Assembly: GCA_017630215.1 (NCBI GenBank)
Contig: JAGBVR010000015.1
Location: forward strand, 1-64,000
From: Bacteroidales bacterium
Lineage (GTDB): Bacteria > Bacteroidota > Bacteroidia > Bacteroidales > UBA932
Direction of reading: 5' to 3'
DNA length: 64,000 bases
The notes beneath the pieces were generated by a model, which saw only the letters and a program-made list of their open reading frames with translations, was not told the DNA's origin and ran no database searches. Below are positions 37,005 through 45,863 of this stretch, in pieces. The stretch's first letter is position 1, and every line of letters starts with the position of its first letter. The translations under genes and the position numbers were made by a program.

Positions 37005-38456
37005 ATGAGCATCAAAGCAATATCGACTAATATCGGCAAGGCATTACTCATCAATGCCTTTTTCATGCTCATTTCGATAGTCATCTCCATTTATAACGGT
37101 TTCGATTCAGCTTTCACTCCCCTTCTGATAAGTTTCCTTGTGACCTTCATCACTGGTACTTTTCCGTTCATATTTGTAAAGAAGAATCATACCACAACAC
37201 TCCAGTCAGGTTTTCTCACCATTGTTCTGGCGTGGATTCTGTCCTTTATATTCGGAATGCTCCCTTATGTACTTTGGGGAGGAGAATTCACATTGATAAA
37301 TGCATGGTTTGAAAGCGTTTCCGGATATACAACGACCGGTTCAACGATATTGAACGATATAGAAGCACTACCAAAGAGTCTTCTTTTCTGGAGATCATCC
37401 ACACACTTCATCGGAGGATTGGGAGTAATCGTATTCCTGCTTATCATAATCCCAGACAATAGTCCGGCGAAACTCCGGCTCACGCATCTGGAACTGTCGT
37501 CACTGTCAAAAGAAGGATACAGATATAAGACAGGTACCACCACCAGAGTAATGGTCTATGTATACTTCGGGCTAGCTGCAGTAGAGACATTGTTGCTTTG
37601 GGCTGCCGGCATGTCATTATTCGATGCAGTCAATCACGCATTCAGCACGGTTGCTACGGGAGGATTCAGCACAAAGAATACTTCGGTAATGTACTTTGAC
37701 AATGTCTGGATAGATATCATCATTACTGTTTTCATGGCCCTTTCAGCCATGCATTTCGGAGTCATTTTCTCGATCATAGCCAAACGGTCATTCAAACCGC
37801 TGAGACATTCGGTGACCAAATACTATTTCGGAGTGATTGCCGTTTTCAGCCTCATCGTTGCCGTTTCACTTAAACTGCAGGGAGGGTATCAGTCATGGGG
37901 CGAAGCTGCGATGGACTCTACTTTCCAGACTGTCAGTTTTCTGACAACAACCGGATTCGGTCAGTCAGACAACAGCCACTGGCCTATTCTAGCCAACACT
38001 ATCCTGCTGTTCGCAGCGTTCCACTGCGGATGCTCAGGATCTACGACAGGAGGAATAAAGGCCGACCGCATGTACATAGCTCTCAAGGCAATATATGGAG
38101 ATTTCCAGAAAAGACTTCATCCCAGCTCCCTTTTCAGGACAAGGATAGGAGGGAAGGTCATCAATGAAGGAATCGTCTCATCTGTATTCCTTTACATTGT
38201 GCTGTATATAGCCATTCTGTTCGTTTCGTTCATACTGGTTCTTATCTGCGGAGTGGAAATAGGAGAAGCATTTTCGGGTACGGTATCATCACTGGGCAAT
38301 GTAGGTCCCGGAACGGGAACTATCGGTACCATGGGCAATTACTCATCACTTGGGCCTATGGTCAAGTTCATATTTACAATAGACATGTTCATGGGACGAG
38401 TGGAAATCTTTCCGATTCTGATTGTATTATCAATGATGTTCAAACGACAGAAATGA
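37005..38456 (+). CDS. trkH: TrkH-family potassium transporter
   Basis: This is a 483-residue membrane protein. The four pore-loop selectivity motifs of the TrkH/KtrB superfamily are recognisable: GYTTTGSTI, STVATGGFST, SFLTTTGFG and SSLGNVGPGTG. It imports K+ together with a cytoplasmic TrkA subunit, which is not in this window. Its stop overlaps the ATG of the downstream LuxR-type gene (ATGA), so the two are translationally coupled. Confidence 0.93.
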   Translation: MSIKAISTNIGKALLINAFFMLISIVISIYNGFDSAFTPLLISFLVTFITGTFPFIFVKKNHTTTLQSGFLTIVLAWILSFIFGMLPYVLWGGEFTLINAWFESVSGYTTTGSTILNDIEALPKSLLFWRSSTHFIGGLGVIVFLLIIIPDNSPAKLRLTHLELSSLSKEGYRYKTGTTTRVMVYVYFGLAAVETLLLWAAGMSLFDAVNHAFSTVATGGFSTKNTSVMYFDNVWIDIIITVFMALSAMHFGVIFSIIAKRSFKPLRHSVTKYYFGVIAVFSLIVAVSLKLQGGYQSWGEAAMDSTFQTVSFLTTTGFGQSDNSHWPILANTILLFAAFHCGCSGSTTGGIKADRMYIALKAIYGDFQKRLHPSSLFRTRIGGKVINEGIVSSVFLYIVLYIAILFVSFILVLICGVEIGEAFSGTVSSLGNVGPGTGTIGTMGNYSSLGPMVKFIFTIDMFMGRVEIFPILIVLSMMFKRQK

Positions 38457-39037
38457 CGCCCTGTATAGCTATAATTGACAGAAACACGCTCAGCGGCATT
38501 GCCTTGCGAAGCATCCTATGGGAAACTTTCGGCAATGTGGAGATCCACCTGTACAATACCATGGACAGATTCATTGCCGATTCGAACAGGCATTTCATTC
38601 ATTTTTATGTCGACTCGGACATCCTTTTCAGGTATATCGATGAGTTTGTCACGCTGAAGAATCATACCACAGTCCTTCACGAAGGCAGCGGAGCCAAATT
38701 CATCAAGGAAGGGTTCAATGTGCTTGATCTATCGCTTGGCGAAGGCGAACTCAAGAGCAGGATCATGCAGATGCAGCTGGTCAGCAGATATGAGCAGCAG
38801 ATGGATCAGAGACGCCGGAAGAATGCCGGAAACGAACTTTCCCCTCGGGAACAAGAGGTATTGGTATATATGGTCAAGGGGCTTATCAATAAAGAAATAG
38901 CAGAGAAACTGGGAGTATCTCTGCCTACTGTAATCTTCCATCGGAACAACATCTGCGACAAGCTTAAGACCCGATCGATCGGAAAGCTGACGATTCACGC
39001 AGTCCTGTCCGGACTTATCGACATCAATGAAATCTGA
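38453..39037 (+). CDS. LuxR-type regulator coupled to trkH
   Basis: This 194-residue protein has a C-terminal LuxR/NarL helix-turn-helix (about 128-190; LSPREQEVLVYMVKG, NKEIAEKLGVSLPTV, HRNNICDKLKTRS). The first 110 residues look like a diverged receiver (CIAIIDRNTLSGIALRSIL), but the usual phosphoacceptor context with a following Met-Pro is missing. It may therefore be phosphorylation-independent. The 4-bp overlap with trkH suggests it senses or controls potassium supply, which is inference. Confidence 0.8.
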   Translation: MTPCIAIIDRNTLSGIALRSILWETFGNVEIHLYNTMDRFIADSNRHFIHFYVDSDILFRYIDEFVTLKNHTTVLHEGSGAKFIKEGFNVLDLSLGEGELKSRIMQMQLVSRYEQQMDQRRRKNAGNELSPREQEVLVYMVKGLINKEIAEKLGVSLPTVIFHRNNICDKLKTRSIGKLTIHAVLSGLIDINEI

Positions 39038-39132
39038 TCAGATCAGCATATAAGCATTAAGCTAGCATTTGAAAGTTAATGAAACCTACGAACACGGAGA
39101 TCGCGAGCTCCTTGTCCGTACAGTACATCAAT

Positions 39133-39143
39133 GTGTTCCAAGG
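39133..39143. repeat. Solo GTGTTCCAAGG element
   Basis: An exact 11-mer copy lies in the 130-bp gap between the LuxR-type gene and the GH3 gene. No inverted partner is close, so it is an orphan copy of the RAYT-associated family. Confidence 0.55.
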
Positions 39144-39167
39144 TATTCCATTGGATGACCCCTATTT

Positions 39168-41375
39168 TCAGATCCTGAGTCTCAGCTTTCTTAGCTTTGA
39201 GATGTCTGATGTGCCACCGTAATAGAGTATGTATTCTCCGGATGCGGCTTCCATCTTACCGGTCTCAGGATTAAAAAGGTCGATATTTTCTGCTGAAAGC
39301 GGAATCTCCACCACAGCTTTCTTTCTTGCCTTGATGTGGACTCTCTTGAATCCACGGAGGCTCATGATCGGTCCATCCACATCATCAGCCTTCTTTATAT
39401 ATACCTGAACGACTTCGTCTCCATCTATACGACTGGCATTCTTCACACGGATTCTCAAAACATCATTCTTCACCTTGGCTCTTCTGTATTTGAACTTGCT
39501 GAAGCTAAGTCCGTGGCCGAATGGGAATAAAGGCTTACCCTGGAAATATCTGTAGGTATGACCAGGCATATCATAGTTACCGAAGTCAGGAAGATCCGCA
39601 TCAGAGGCATAGAATGTGACAGGAAGGCGTCCCGCAGGATTATAATCTCCGAAGAGAACATCTGCAACGGCCTGTCCTCCAGCCTGTCCCGCATACCATC
39701 CCTGCAAGATGGCATCACAGACCTCCACCTCGGGAGCAAGGGCTACGGCTGAACCTGAAAGGTGTACGAAGATGATTGGTTTTCCGGTCTTTGCAAGCTC
39801 TGCGATATACTGTCTCTGAGTCTCGGGTAGTTCGATCGAAGTCCTGTCGCCACCCTTGAAGCCTTTATAGTTCACTCTCATTTCCTCGCCCTCGAGCTTT
39901 GGAGAAAGACCACCTACATAAATAATCGCTTGAACGTCGTCAAAAATTGACATATCCATTGCTGCATATTCCTGCGCTGCTTCCTGCAACAAGGCCTCGT
40001 CGTGATAATTGCCTTCAGTCTCGCTGTATTTTCCCGCATCATCAGATGCTGCTGCGATTTCGCATCCCTTCGCATATACCACATTTTCAGCACCCACCTT
40101 CGCAGTGATACCTTCCAGAACGGTGATGGTCTTGCGAGGTATTCCATTATAATTGCCCCACATCACCAGGGAATCAGCCGCATTGGGGCCAACGACAGCG
40201 TATTTCGCATTCTTGGCCAATGGCAACACCTTACCTCTGTTCTGAAGAAGAGTCATTGTTTCACGTGCCATCTGGAGAGCAAGATCATTGTGCTGGTCAC
40301 ATGCGAGAAGATCGCGGGAAACAGAATTCCATGAAACCATTTCCTCAGGATCCATTTCTCCAAGTTCAAAGCGAGCCTTCAGAATACGGAATACTGCTCT
40401 GTCAATTTCAGCCTCAGTAATCTTTCCTGCCTTGAGTGCCTCACCGAGAGTATGGAACGAGTCGCCACATTCAAGGTCTGCACCACTGCGGACTGAATTG
40501 GCTGTAGCAGAAGGGGGATCATTAGGGAAGATATTGTGACATCCCTCATTGAAGAAATCATGTACCGCCCAACAGTCTGTCACCACCATTCCATCGAATC
40601 CCCACTGCTCGCGAAGAATCTTTATCAGGAGTTTGTCGCTGCCGCAGCAAGGCTTGCCTTCGTACGCATTGTAAGCACACATAATCTCCTTAACATCAGT
40701 GGTTTTTACAAGACGTTCGAATGCATATAGATATGTCTCGTTAAGATCTCTCCAAGATAATTCCTCAACATCGAAAATATGACGTTCATACTCCGGACCA
40801 CTGTGGATAGCGAAATGCTTCAGACATGCATGAAGCTTGTCATATTTCTGCGAACCGTCCCCCTGAAGACCGTTTACGACGGCGCGTCCCATTACAGTAG
40901 TAAGATATGGGTCCTCTCCGTAGGTCTCCTGTCCTCTTCCCCAGCGAGGATCACGAAAGATATTGATATTAGGAGTCCATACCGACAGTCCGTGATAGCG
41001 CTGCACTCCCTCACCTTCGCGGGCAATGCTGAACTTGATTCTCTGTTCTGTAGAAGCGACATCGAAAACCTGCTGGAGAAGTGCATCATCCCAGCTGGCT
41101 GCCATACCTATGGACTGAGGGAAAACGGTAGCCAATCCGTTGCGGGCAGATCCGTGCAGGGCCTCGTTCCACCAATTATACTTTCTGATGCCGAATTCGG
41201 AAATTTCCGGAGAGTCATAGTCCATAAGCAGTATCTTCTGCTCCACGCTCAGACGTCCCAAAAGGTCATTGGCCCTTTCTTCGGGGCTTAGGGAAGGATC
41301 CTGATACGGATGATTCTGCGCAAGGGCAGAAATCGCTGCCATCAGAGTGATGGAAAAGAATAGAATGCGTTTCAT
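39168..41375 (-). CDS. Glycoside hydrolase family 3 protein
   Basis: This 735-residue secreted exo-glycosidase has a signal peptide of about 1-19. The N-terminal barrel contains RDPRWGRGQETYGEDPYL (141-158), the KHF motif near 187-189 and the nucleophile Asp267 in MVVTDCWA. The C-terminal sandwich (about 380-600) and a fibronectin-III-like domain (about 640-735) complete the usual GH3 layout. The motifs resemble beta-xylosidase/beta-glucosidase members; the sugar specificity is inferred. It is divergent from the ECF sigma gene, sharing a 90-bp promoter region. Confidence 0.92.
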   Translation of the reverse strand: MKRILFFSITLMAAISALAQNHPYQDPSLSPEERANDLLGRLSVEQKILLMDYDSPEISEFGIRKYNWWNEALHGSARNGLATVFPQSIGMAASWDDALLQQVFDVASTEQRIKFSIAREGEGVQRYHGLSVWTPNINIFRDPRWGRGQETYGEDPYLTTVMGRAVVNGLQGDGSQKYDKLHACLKHFAIHSGPEYERHIFDVEELSWRDLNETYLYAFERLVKTTDVKEIMCAYNAYEGKPCCGSDKLLIKILREQWGFDGMVVTDCWAVHDFFNEGCHNIFPNDPPSATANSVRSGADLECGDSFHTLGEALKAGKITEAEIDRAVFRILKARFELGEMDPEEMVSWNSVSRDLLACDQHNDLALQMARETMTLLQNRGKVLPLAKNAKYAVVGPNAADSLVMWGNYNGIPRKTITVLEGITAKVGAENVVYAKGCEIAAASDDAGKYSETEGNYHDEALLQEAAQEYAAMDMSIFDDVQAIIYVGGLSPKLEGEEMRVNYKGFKGGDRTSIELPETQRQYIAELAKTGKPIIFVHLSGSAVALAPEVEVCDAILQGWYAGQAGGQAVADVLFGDYNPAGRLPVTFYASDADLPDFGNYDMPGHTYRYFQGKPLFPFGHGLSFSKFKYRRAKVKNDVLRIRVKNASRIDGDEVVQVYIKKADDVDGPIMSLRGFKRVHIKARKKAVVEIPLSAENIDLFNPETGKMEAASGEYILYYGGTSDISKLRKLRLRI

Positions 41376-41391
41376 AAGTTTCGAAATTTCC

Positions 41392-41399
41392 CAAATTTA
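41392..41399 (-). promoter_or_regulatory. GH3 promoter (-7 box)
   Basis: TAAATTTG on the minus strand ends 16 nt before the GH3 ATG. The divergent sigma-factor -7 box is only 15 bp away, so regulation of the two may be linked. Confidence 0.5.
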
Positions 41400-41413
41400 G
41401 AAAATTTATCTCA

Positions 41414-41421
41414 TATATTTG
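41414..41421 (+). promoter_or_regulatory. Sigma-factor operon promoter (-7 box)
   Basis: TATATTTG lies 46 nt before the ATG at 41468. The -33 region overlaps the GH3 -7 box. Confidence 0.5.
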
Positions 41422-41467
41422 CAACACCCGGCAAAATCAATCGTCATAAAGGTGAAAACGAAACTTG

Positions 41468-41968
41468 ATGAAAGACACTGTTGACATAGAAAAAGTGTAC
41501 GACTCCTACTCCCACAGACTGTACAATATCAGTCTGAGGATCACAGGCAGCAGCGGTGATGCCGAGGAAATAATGCACGACACACTGCTCCAATACTGGA
41601 AGTTCAGACAAAAGGAACAGATCAGAGATCTTTCCAAATGGCTGACAAGCATATGTATCAGAAAGTCCATCGACAGACTGAGGGATAAAAGCAGATGGAA
41701 TGAGTTTCTGGAAGGGTATGAAGATCCGGCACTGGAAGAATCCCCATCAGATGACGGAGAATACAATGCATCACAGATTCTGAAGGCTTTAGCCGGTCTC
41801 CCTGGTCATTACCGTGCAATCTTATCACTTCACCTATTCGAAGGATTTGATTATCAAGAGATTGCTCAGATAACGGGAGCCAAGGAAAACACCATAAGGA
41901 GTCTGTATATGAGAGGCAGAAAATTATTGGCCCAAGCCATAAAGACAACAGGATATGAACGGAATTGA
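41468..41968 (+). CDS. ECF-type RNA polymerase sigma factor
   Basis: This 166-residue sigma-70 family factor has region 2 near residues 8-75 (YNISLRITGSSGDAEEIMHDTLLQYW) and region 4 near 105-160 (LPGHYRAILSLHLFEGFDYQEIAQITGAKENTIRSLYMRGRKLL, shown only in part by its core DYQEIAQITG). The ATG at 41468 follows an in-frame TTG. It overlaps the next gene by 14 bp, the usual sign of a sigma/anti-sigma pair. Its regulon probably includes the GIN-domain gene of the same operon. Confidence 0.9.
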   Translation: MKDTVDIEKVYDSYSHRLYNISLRITGSSGDAEEIMHDTLLQYWKFRQKEQIRDLSKWLTSICIRKSIDRLRDKSRWNEFLEGYEDPALEESPSDDGEYNASQILKALAGLPGHYRAILSLHLFEGFDYQEIAQITGAKENTIRSLYMRGRKLLAQAIKTTGYERN

Positions 41969-42440
41969 GAAATATATCAAGGAGAATATCGGAAAATTCG
42001 ACGTCGCTTCCTTACCGGAAGGAAGCAGGAATTCTTTTCTGCAAAAGGTGAAGGCCGAAAAACGGCGTCGCAGAGTAAGGACAATCATGCTGGCAATCTC
42101 GTCAATGGCGGCTGCGGCTGCTATTATGGTTTCCATTTTGCCGGATAGTTTGTCATACGAGATAGAAAAACACCATAAAGAACTTGCAGTCAAGGAAATG
42201 GAAATCATCACCACACTGTCTGATACATCACCGGAATTAATAGACGAGGTTATGAATACAGTCAGAGTAGTGGTTTCAGAAGCAATCCCTCTGGAAGAGC
42301 AGCTTCCAGATGAGATGGGATTCAAGGCAAAGAAACAGATCCTGCATGAATACTATGACAGCAAATACAGGGCATTGGAACAGATCCATGATCAATACAG
42401 GGATCAAGTTGCGCAAATTAAGAATATAAATATAAACTAA
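41955..42440 (+). CDS. Single-pass membrane protein, putative anti-sigma factor
   Basis: This 161-residue protein has a charged N terminus (about 1-38), one membrane helix (about 42-62; MLAISSMAAAAAIMVSIL) and a Glu/Lys-rich, probably helical outer part. No zinc-binding anti-sigma motif (HxxxCxxC) is seen. Position and the 14-bp overlap with the sigma gene suggest it holds that sigma factor at the membrane, which is inference. Such sigma-linked small membrane proteins occur in Bacteroidales upstream of GIN-domain genes. Confidence 0.7.
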   Translation: MNGIEKYIKENIGKFDVASLPEGSRNSFLQKVKAEKRRRRVRTIMLAISSMAAAAAIMVSILPDSLSYEIEKHHKELAVKEMEIITTLSDTSPELIDEVMNTVRVVVSEAIPLEEQLPDEMGFKAKKQILHEYYDSKYRALEQIHDQYRDQVAQIKNININ

Positions 42441-42453
42441 AACGGACAAGATT

Positions 42454-43392
42454 ATGAAAAGATTGTTTTTGACAATTGCATTGGCTGCGATTTCGGTTTT
42501 GGGACTGATGGCAGAGGAAAAGACAAAGGTCTTTGAATTCGGTGACATTACAAGAATCGAATCGGGATTGCTGTATCAGATTCATATCACAGAGGGTACC
42601 TCTGGGAAAGTTACACTCGTTTACGAAAGCGATTATGAGAAGCATCTCAAGGTCAAGTATGGCGAAAGCGAGTCAAAGCTCCGCCTTGGTCTGAATGATA
42701 TTCCGAACAAATTCAAGAAAGGAAAACAGCCGGTGATCCATGTCTATCTGGAAATGGACCGGATCGATGAAGTCGTGGTAGCGGGAGGATCAGCAGAAGC
42801 GGTCTTTGACGGAAAATTCACCGGCAATGATGTCAGAGTAGCGGCAGGAGTGGCGGCCGCCATTTCCGACCTCAATCTAGAGTGCCGGAATCTGGATCTG
42901 ACTTGTTCTGGTGCAAGCAGAGCTTCCATTAAAGGTAGCGTCACGGATAGGATGGAAATAGAATTGAGCGGAGCATCAAACGCTGACTTGAATCTCGCTG
43001 CAAAAGAACTCGAATGCAACATTAGCGGTGCCAGCTCATTCTCCAACATCGGAAATATCGCAGAATGCGACATCGAGTGTTCCGGAGCCAGCAAATTCAC
43101 AAACAGCGGAGACATTCAAGTCGGAAATATAGAGTGCTCCGGAGCTTCATTGCTGAAACTCAATGGAAAAGGTTCCAAACTTGACTTGGAGGGATCGGGT
43201 GCGTGCAAGATAAACACAAAGGATTTCACAGCAATGGATGTAATGCTGGAGCTGTCAGGAGCAAGCAACGCGGCAGTATATGCTGATAAGACCTTGAAAT
43301 ACATTGTTTCAAGGGCGAGCAAGCTTACTTACTACGGAAAAGCAGAACCAGTCAATCTGGATGAATCCGACAATGTAGTTAAAGGAAATTAA
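42454..43392 (+). CDS. GIN-domain (DUF2807) secreted protein
   Basis: This 312-residue protein has a signal peptide of about 1-20. The rest is a repeated parallel beta structure with IECSGASLL, LTCSGASRAS, IELSGASNAD and LELSGASNAA turns, typical of the head GIN / DUF2807 family. Members are predicted envelope or adhesin-like proteins of unknown biochemical role. It closes the sigma factor / membrane protein operon with 13 bp spacing, which suggests an envelope-stress function. Confidence 0.88.
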   Translation: MKRLFLTIALAAISVLGLMAEEKTKVFEFGDITRIESGLLYQIHITEGTSGKVTLVYESDYEKHLKVKYGESESKLRLGLNDIPNKFKKGKQPVIHVYLEMDRIDEVVVAGGSAEAVFDGKFTGNDVRVAAGVAAAISDLNLECRNLDLTCSGASRASIKGSVTDRMEIELSGASNADLNLAAKELECNISGASSFSNIGNIAECDIECSGASKFTNSGDIQVGNIECSGASLLKLNGKGSKLDLEGSGACKINTKDFTAMDVMLELSGASNAAVYADKTLKYIVSRASKLTYYGKAEPVNLDESDNVVKGN

Positions 43393-43394
43393 GT

Positions 43395-44201
43395 CTAGTC
43401 TTCATGACGACGAAGTGAGAAGAAGAACTGGAGACCTCCCCACTGACGGTTGATGACAGATATATCGCCTCCGTGGAACTTCACGGCATTCTTCACGATG
43501 GAAAGTCCGAGGCCGGATCCGCCGACATCGCGGGTACGGCCTTCTTCTATGCGGTAGAAGCGCTCGAATATGTTTTCAAGATGTTCCTGCGGCACACCTT
43601 CTCCTGTGTCATAATAAGTGAGATAACAGAATTTCTCGATCGTACTGTAGCATTCCAGATGTATGGTTATGTCATCACCGGCGTACTTGAGACTGTTCTC
43701 TACTAGGTTTCTGAGGATAGTATAGACGAGAGTCCTGTTACCTGTCAGAACAGTTCCAGAACTGAGCATATTCTCCACTTTTACCTTCTGAGCGATTATG
43801 CGGTCCTCAAACTCGGCAAAAACTTCATTGGCTACGTCATAGAGGTCGATATTCTCCTTACGGAACTTCGATGATTTTTCCTCCATCTTGCTGATGAGAG
43901 ACATATCTGTAATGAGTTCAGTAAGACGAAGCGTCTGATTATAAGCCTTTTCAATAAACTCATTCTTCTTCTCTGCCGGCATGTCCGGACAAGCTATAAG
44001 AGTCTCGAGGTAGCCCCGGATAGTGGTTACAGGGGTACGGAGTTCATGAGCGATATTGCTCGTCATCTGCTTTTTCAGCTTGCTTTTCTGACGGGCTTCC
44101 GCCTCTGCGACATTTTTTCTCACCTTCCAGAATATGATTCCCGCAAGCGCAAGCGCCAGCACTGCCACAACGGCGACGATATAGATCCAGAGATATTGCA
44201 T
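43395..44201 (-). CDS. Sensor histidine kinase
   Basis: This 268-residue kinase has one N-terminal membrane helix (about 4-25) and no periplasmic sensor domain. The H box is IAHELRTPVTTI with His52. The N box is NLVENSLKYAG, G1 is DTGEGVP and G2 is GGSGLGLSI. It resembles PhoR-type kinases but lacks the PAS region, so the signal may come from the membrane or a partner. Its ATG overlaps the stop of the response regulator by one base (TAATG). Confidence 0.9.
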   Translation of the reverse strand: MQYLWIYIVAVVAVLALALAGIIFWKVRKNVAEAEARQKSKLKKQMTSNIAHELRTPVTTIRGYLETLIACPDMPAEKKNEFIEKAYNQTLRLTELITDMSLISKMEEKSSKFRKENIDLYDVANEVFAEFEDRIIAQKVKVENMLSSGTVLTGNRTLVYTILRNLVENSLKYAGDDITIHLECYSTIEKFCYLTYYDTGEGVPQEHLENIFERFYRIEEGRTRDVGGSGLGLSIVKNAVKFHGGDISVINRQWGGLQFFFSLRRHED

Positions 44202-44899
44202 TATTCAGCGGCATTGAACACATAGCCGTAGCCAGTGCGGTTTACAAGATAATTCTTACGGATTCCAAGCTTGCTCCTGATACGGGCAATATGAACATCC
44301 ACAGTCCTGTCAAGGACATAAGGAGCGTCTTTCCAAAGCTCGTCGATTATATTTTCACGAGAGTAAATCTGTCCGGGATGTGATGCAAGGAATGAGAGAA
44401 CCTCGAATTCCTTCTTGGAAAAGACTACAGGTTGACCATCTACGTAGACATGCTTCTGCTGAAGATCAATCTTCACCGCACCCACTTCAATCCATCTTCC
44501 ATCAGGTTCTTCAGGAACAGCTTTAGAGGCACTTCTCTTAAGCACCGCCTTCACGCGTGCTATCACTTCAAGAATCGAGAATGGTTTCGGAATATAATCA
44601 TCACCTCCTGCAGAAAATCCAGCCAGAAGATCATCCGGATCAGTCTTGGCTGTCAGAAAGATAATCGGCACCTGATTCTGTCTATCACGAAGAACCTTGG
44701 CCATTTCCAGACCAGACATTCCTCCCATCATCACATCAAGTAGTATAAGCGAGTGCTGAGTACCCAGCTTGTCCAAAGCTTCCTCTGCAGATGCAGCCGT
44801 ATCCACGACATAACCAGCGTTTTCCAGATTGAACTGAAGAATCTCACGAATTCCAGACTCATCGTCCACTATAAGCAGCTTCTTTTCCATAAATTTCAT
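44201..44899 (-). CDS. OmpR/PhoB-family response regulator
   Basis: This 232-residue regulator has a receiver (about 6-120) with Asp12/Asp13 and phosphoacceptor Asp55 in ILLDVMMGG, then Lys in FLTAKTDP. The winged-helix DNA-binding domain follows (about 138-230; FEVLSFLASHPGQIYSRENI, RTVDVHIARIRSKLG). An alternative ATG at 44890 would give a slightly longer leader from the promoter at 44909-44916. It pairs with the adjacent histidine kinase. Confidence 0.92.
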   Translation of the reverse strand: MKFMEKKLLIVDDESGIREILQFNLENAGYVVDTAASAEEALDKLGTQHSLILLDVMMGGMSGLEMAKVLRDRQNQVPIIFLTAKTDPDDLLAGFSAGGDDYIPKPFSILEVIARVKAVLKRSASKAVPEEPDGRWIEVGAVKIDLQQKHVYVDGQPVVFSKKEFEVLSFLASHPGQIYSRENIIDELWKDAPYVLDRTVDVHIARIRSKLGIRKNYLVNRTGYGYVFNAAE

Positions 44900-44908
44900 A
44901 TTATCTCA

Positions 44909-44916
44909 CAAATGTA
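44909..44916 (-). promoter_or_regulatory. Response-regulator operon promoter (-7 box)
   Basis: TACATTTG on the minus strand matches TAnnTTTG. Only 9 nt separate it from the upstream ATG at 44899, so the transcript has almost no leader. Confidence 0.45.
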
Positions 44917-44961
44917 ACAAAAACTTAACAGAAAACATTATGCAGCCTTCAAAAAACGCTG

Positions 44962-44969
44962 TACCTTTG
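44962..44969 (+). promoter_or_regulatory. Orphan plus-strand promoter (-7 box)
   Basis: TACCTTTG followed by CA is a strong-type Bacteroidota -7 box. It points into a gene-free stretch that ends in a terminator-like hairpin at 45055-45090. Confidence 0.45.
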
Positions 44970-44974
44970 CACCG

Positions 44975-45090
44975 GGTTGATCAGAGAATCATTCTCAGAT
45001 TCTCACAACCTATTGGTTATTAGTTTTAGTGTTATTAATTATGTGGTTAGATGAGGTTCCCCGCGTGATGCGGCGAGCCTTATTTGTTTT
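44975..45090 (+). ncRNA. Candidate small RNA
   Basis: The segment runs from the orphan promoter at 44962 to a GC-rich hairpin (45055-45064 with 45070-45079, loop GTGAT) followed by TATTTGTTTT. It would give a transcript of about 115 nt. A 39-codon frame starting ATGTGGTTAG at 45041 crosses the hairpin and is a weaker alternative (a leader peptide). No known RNA family was recognised. Confidence 0.35.
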
Positions 45091-45426
45091 ATGTATATTG
45101 CCAGACCTTGGAGGCAACAAAATCCGGATGGACAGAAAATCCCTTTATAGTGTAGCTTAGATAGCTTGCTTGGAACATATACTCCAAATTTGTCAGCTGC
45201 GAAGTCTTGCAGTACACACATCCATCAAACCTTCGAACACATGGATTACGAAACCGCTATTTGTACTGCTCGTTCATGTGCTTCAAGGTCTTCAGCACTT
45301 TACCTCCGAACACACAAATCCTCGTTAAAACGCATATATCTTTCCTATGCGTATTCCAAGGTTTGGATTATTTTTCGCACAAAATAAACTTGTGAAACAC
45401 TCCGCTGCCGAAACATCGAAATCCGG

Positions 45427-45575
45427 CGGCTCGAATCATGGAGGACTGCTCAAATCTTGGAAGCAGCTCAAATCTTGGAAGATATCCCAAAACAAGAAAG
45501 ACAACTCAAATAATGAAAGACAATTTAAATCATGGAAGCTACCTAAACCATGAAAGACAAATCAAACCATAGAAA
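45427..45575. repeat. Degenerate 18-19-bp tandem repeat
   Basis: About eight units share the core CTCAAATCATGGAAAG with drift, for example CTCAAATCTTGGAAG twice, then CTCAAATAATGAAAG and TTTAAATCATGGAAG. The core resembles the AAACCTTGGAACA element and may derive from it by slippage. Confidence 0.6.
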
Positions 45576-45652
45576 ACGATCCATTGAGGCTTAGATTTAT
45601 TGAGACATCTTGTGTCTGGAATCATTAACAAACCGGGGACCCCAAAAACAGA

Positions 45653-45682
45653 ACCGCCGCTCCTGTCACAGGTCACGGCGGT
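45653..45682. terminator. Possible terminator hairpin
   Basis: ACCGCCG (45653-45659) pairs with CGGCGGT (45676-45682) around a 16-nt loop. No annotated gene ends into it, so it could terminate an unseen transcript. Confidence 0.35.
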
Positions 45683-45830
45683 AAAAATTGAAGTCTTTCT
45701 GTTTTAAGTCCGGATATGTAGCATATATCCGATTATCTTGTATTTGCAAAAGTCGGTAAAGATGCTTGTTAATTAAAGTGCAATTTCCGCAAATAAATAT
45801 ACGCTTTCCGAAATCATGTCAATAATTTAT

Positions 45831-45838
45831 TATATTTG
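45831..45838 (+). promoter_or_regulatory. AraC-gene promoter (-7 box)
   Basis: TATATTTG is an exact -7 box 25 nt before the ATG at 45864. A TTTC at 45805-45808 is a poor -33 candidate. Confidence 0.5.
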
Positions 45839-45863
45839 TCGTGAAAACGAATAATTTATAGCT

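Larger units (their letters stand above)
45091..45830. other. Gene-free, repeat-bearing gap
   Basis: It contains diverged CCTTGGAACAC-type elements: CCTTCGAACAC (45230-45240), GTGCTTCAAGG (45278-45288), CCTCCGAACAC (about 45303) and GTATTCCAAGG (45351-45361). An 18-19-bp array (45427-45575) and a hairpin with ACCGCCG arms (45653-45682) are also present. No gene is supported. Confidence 0.6.
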
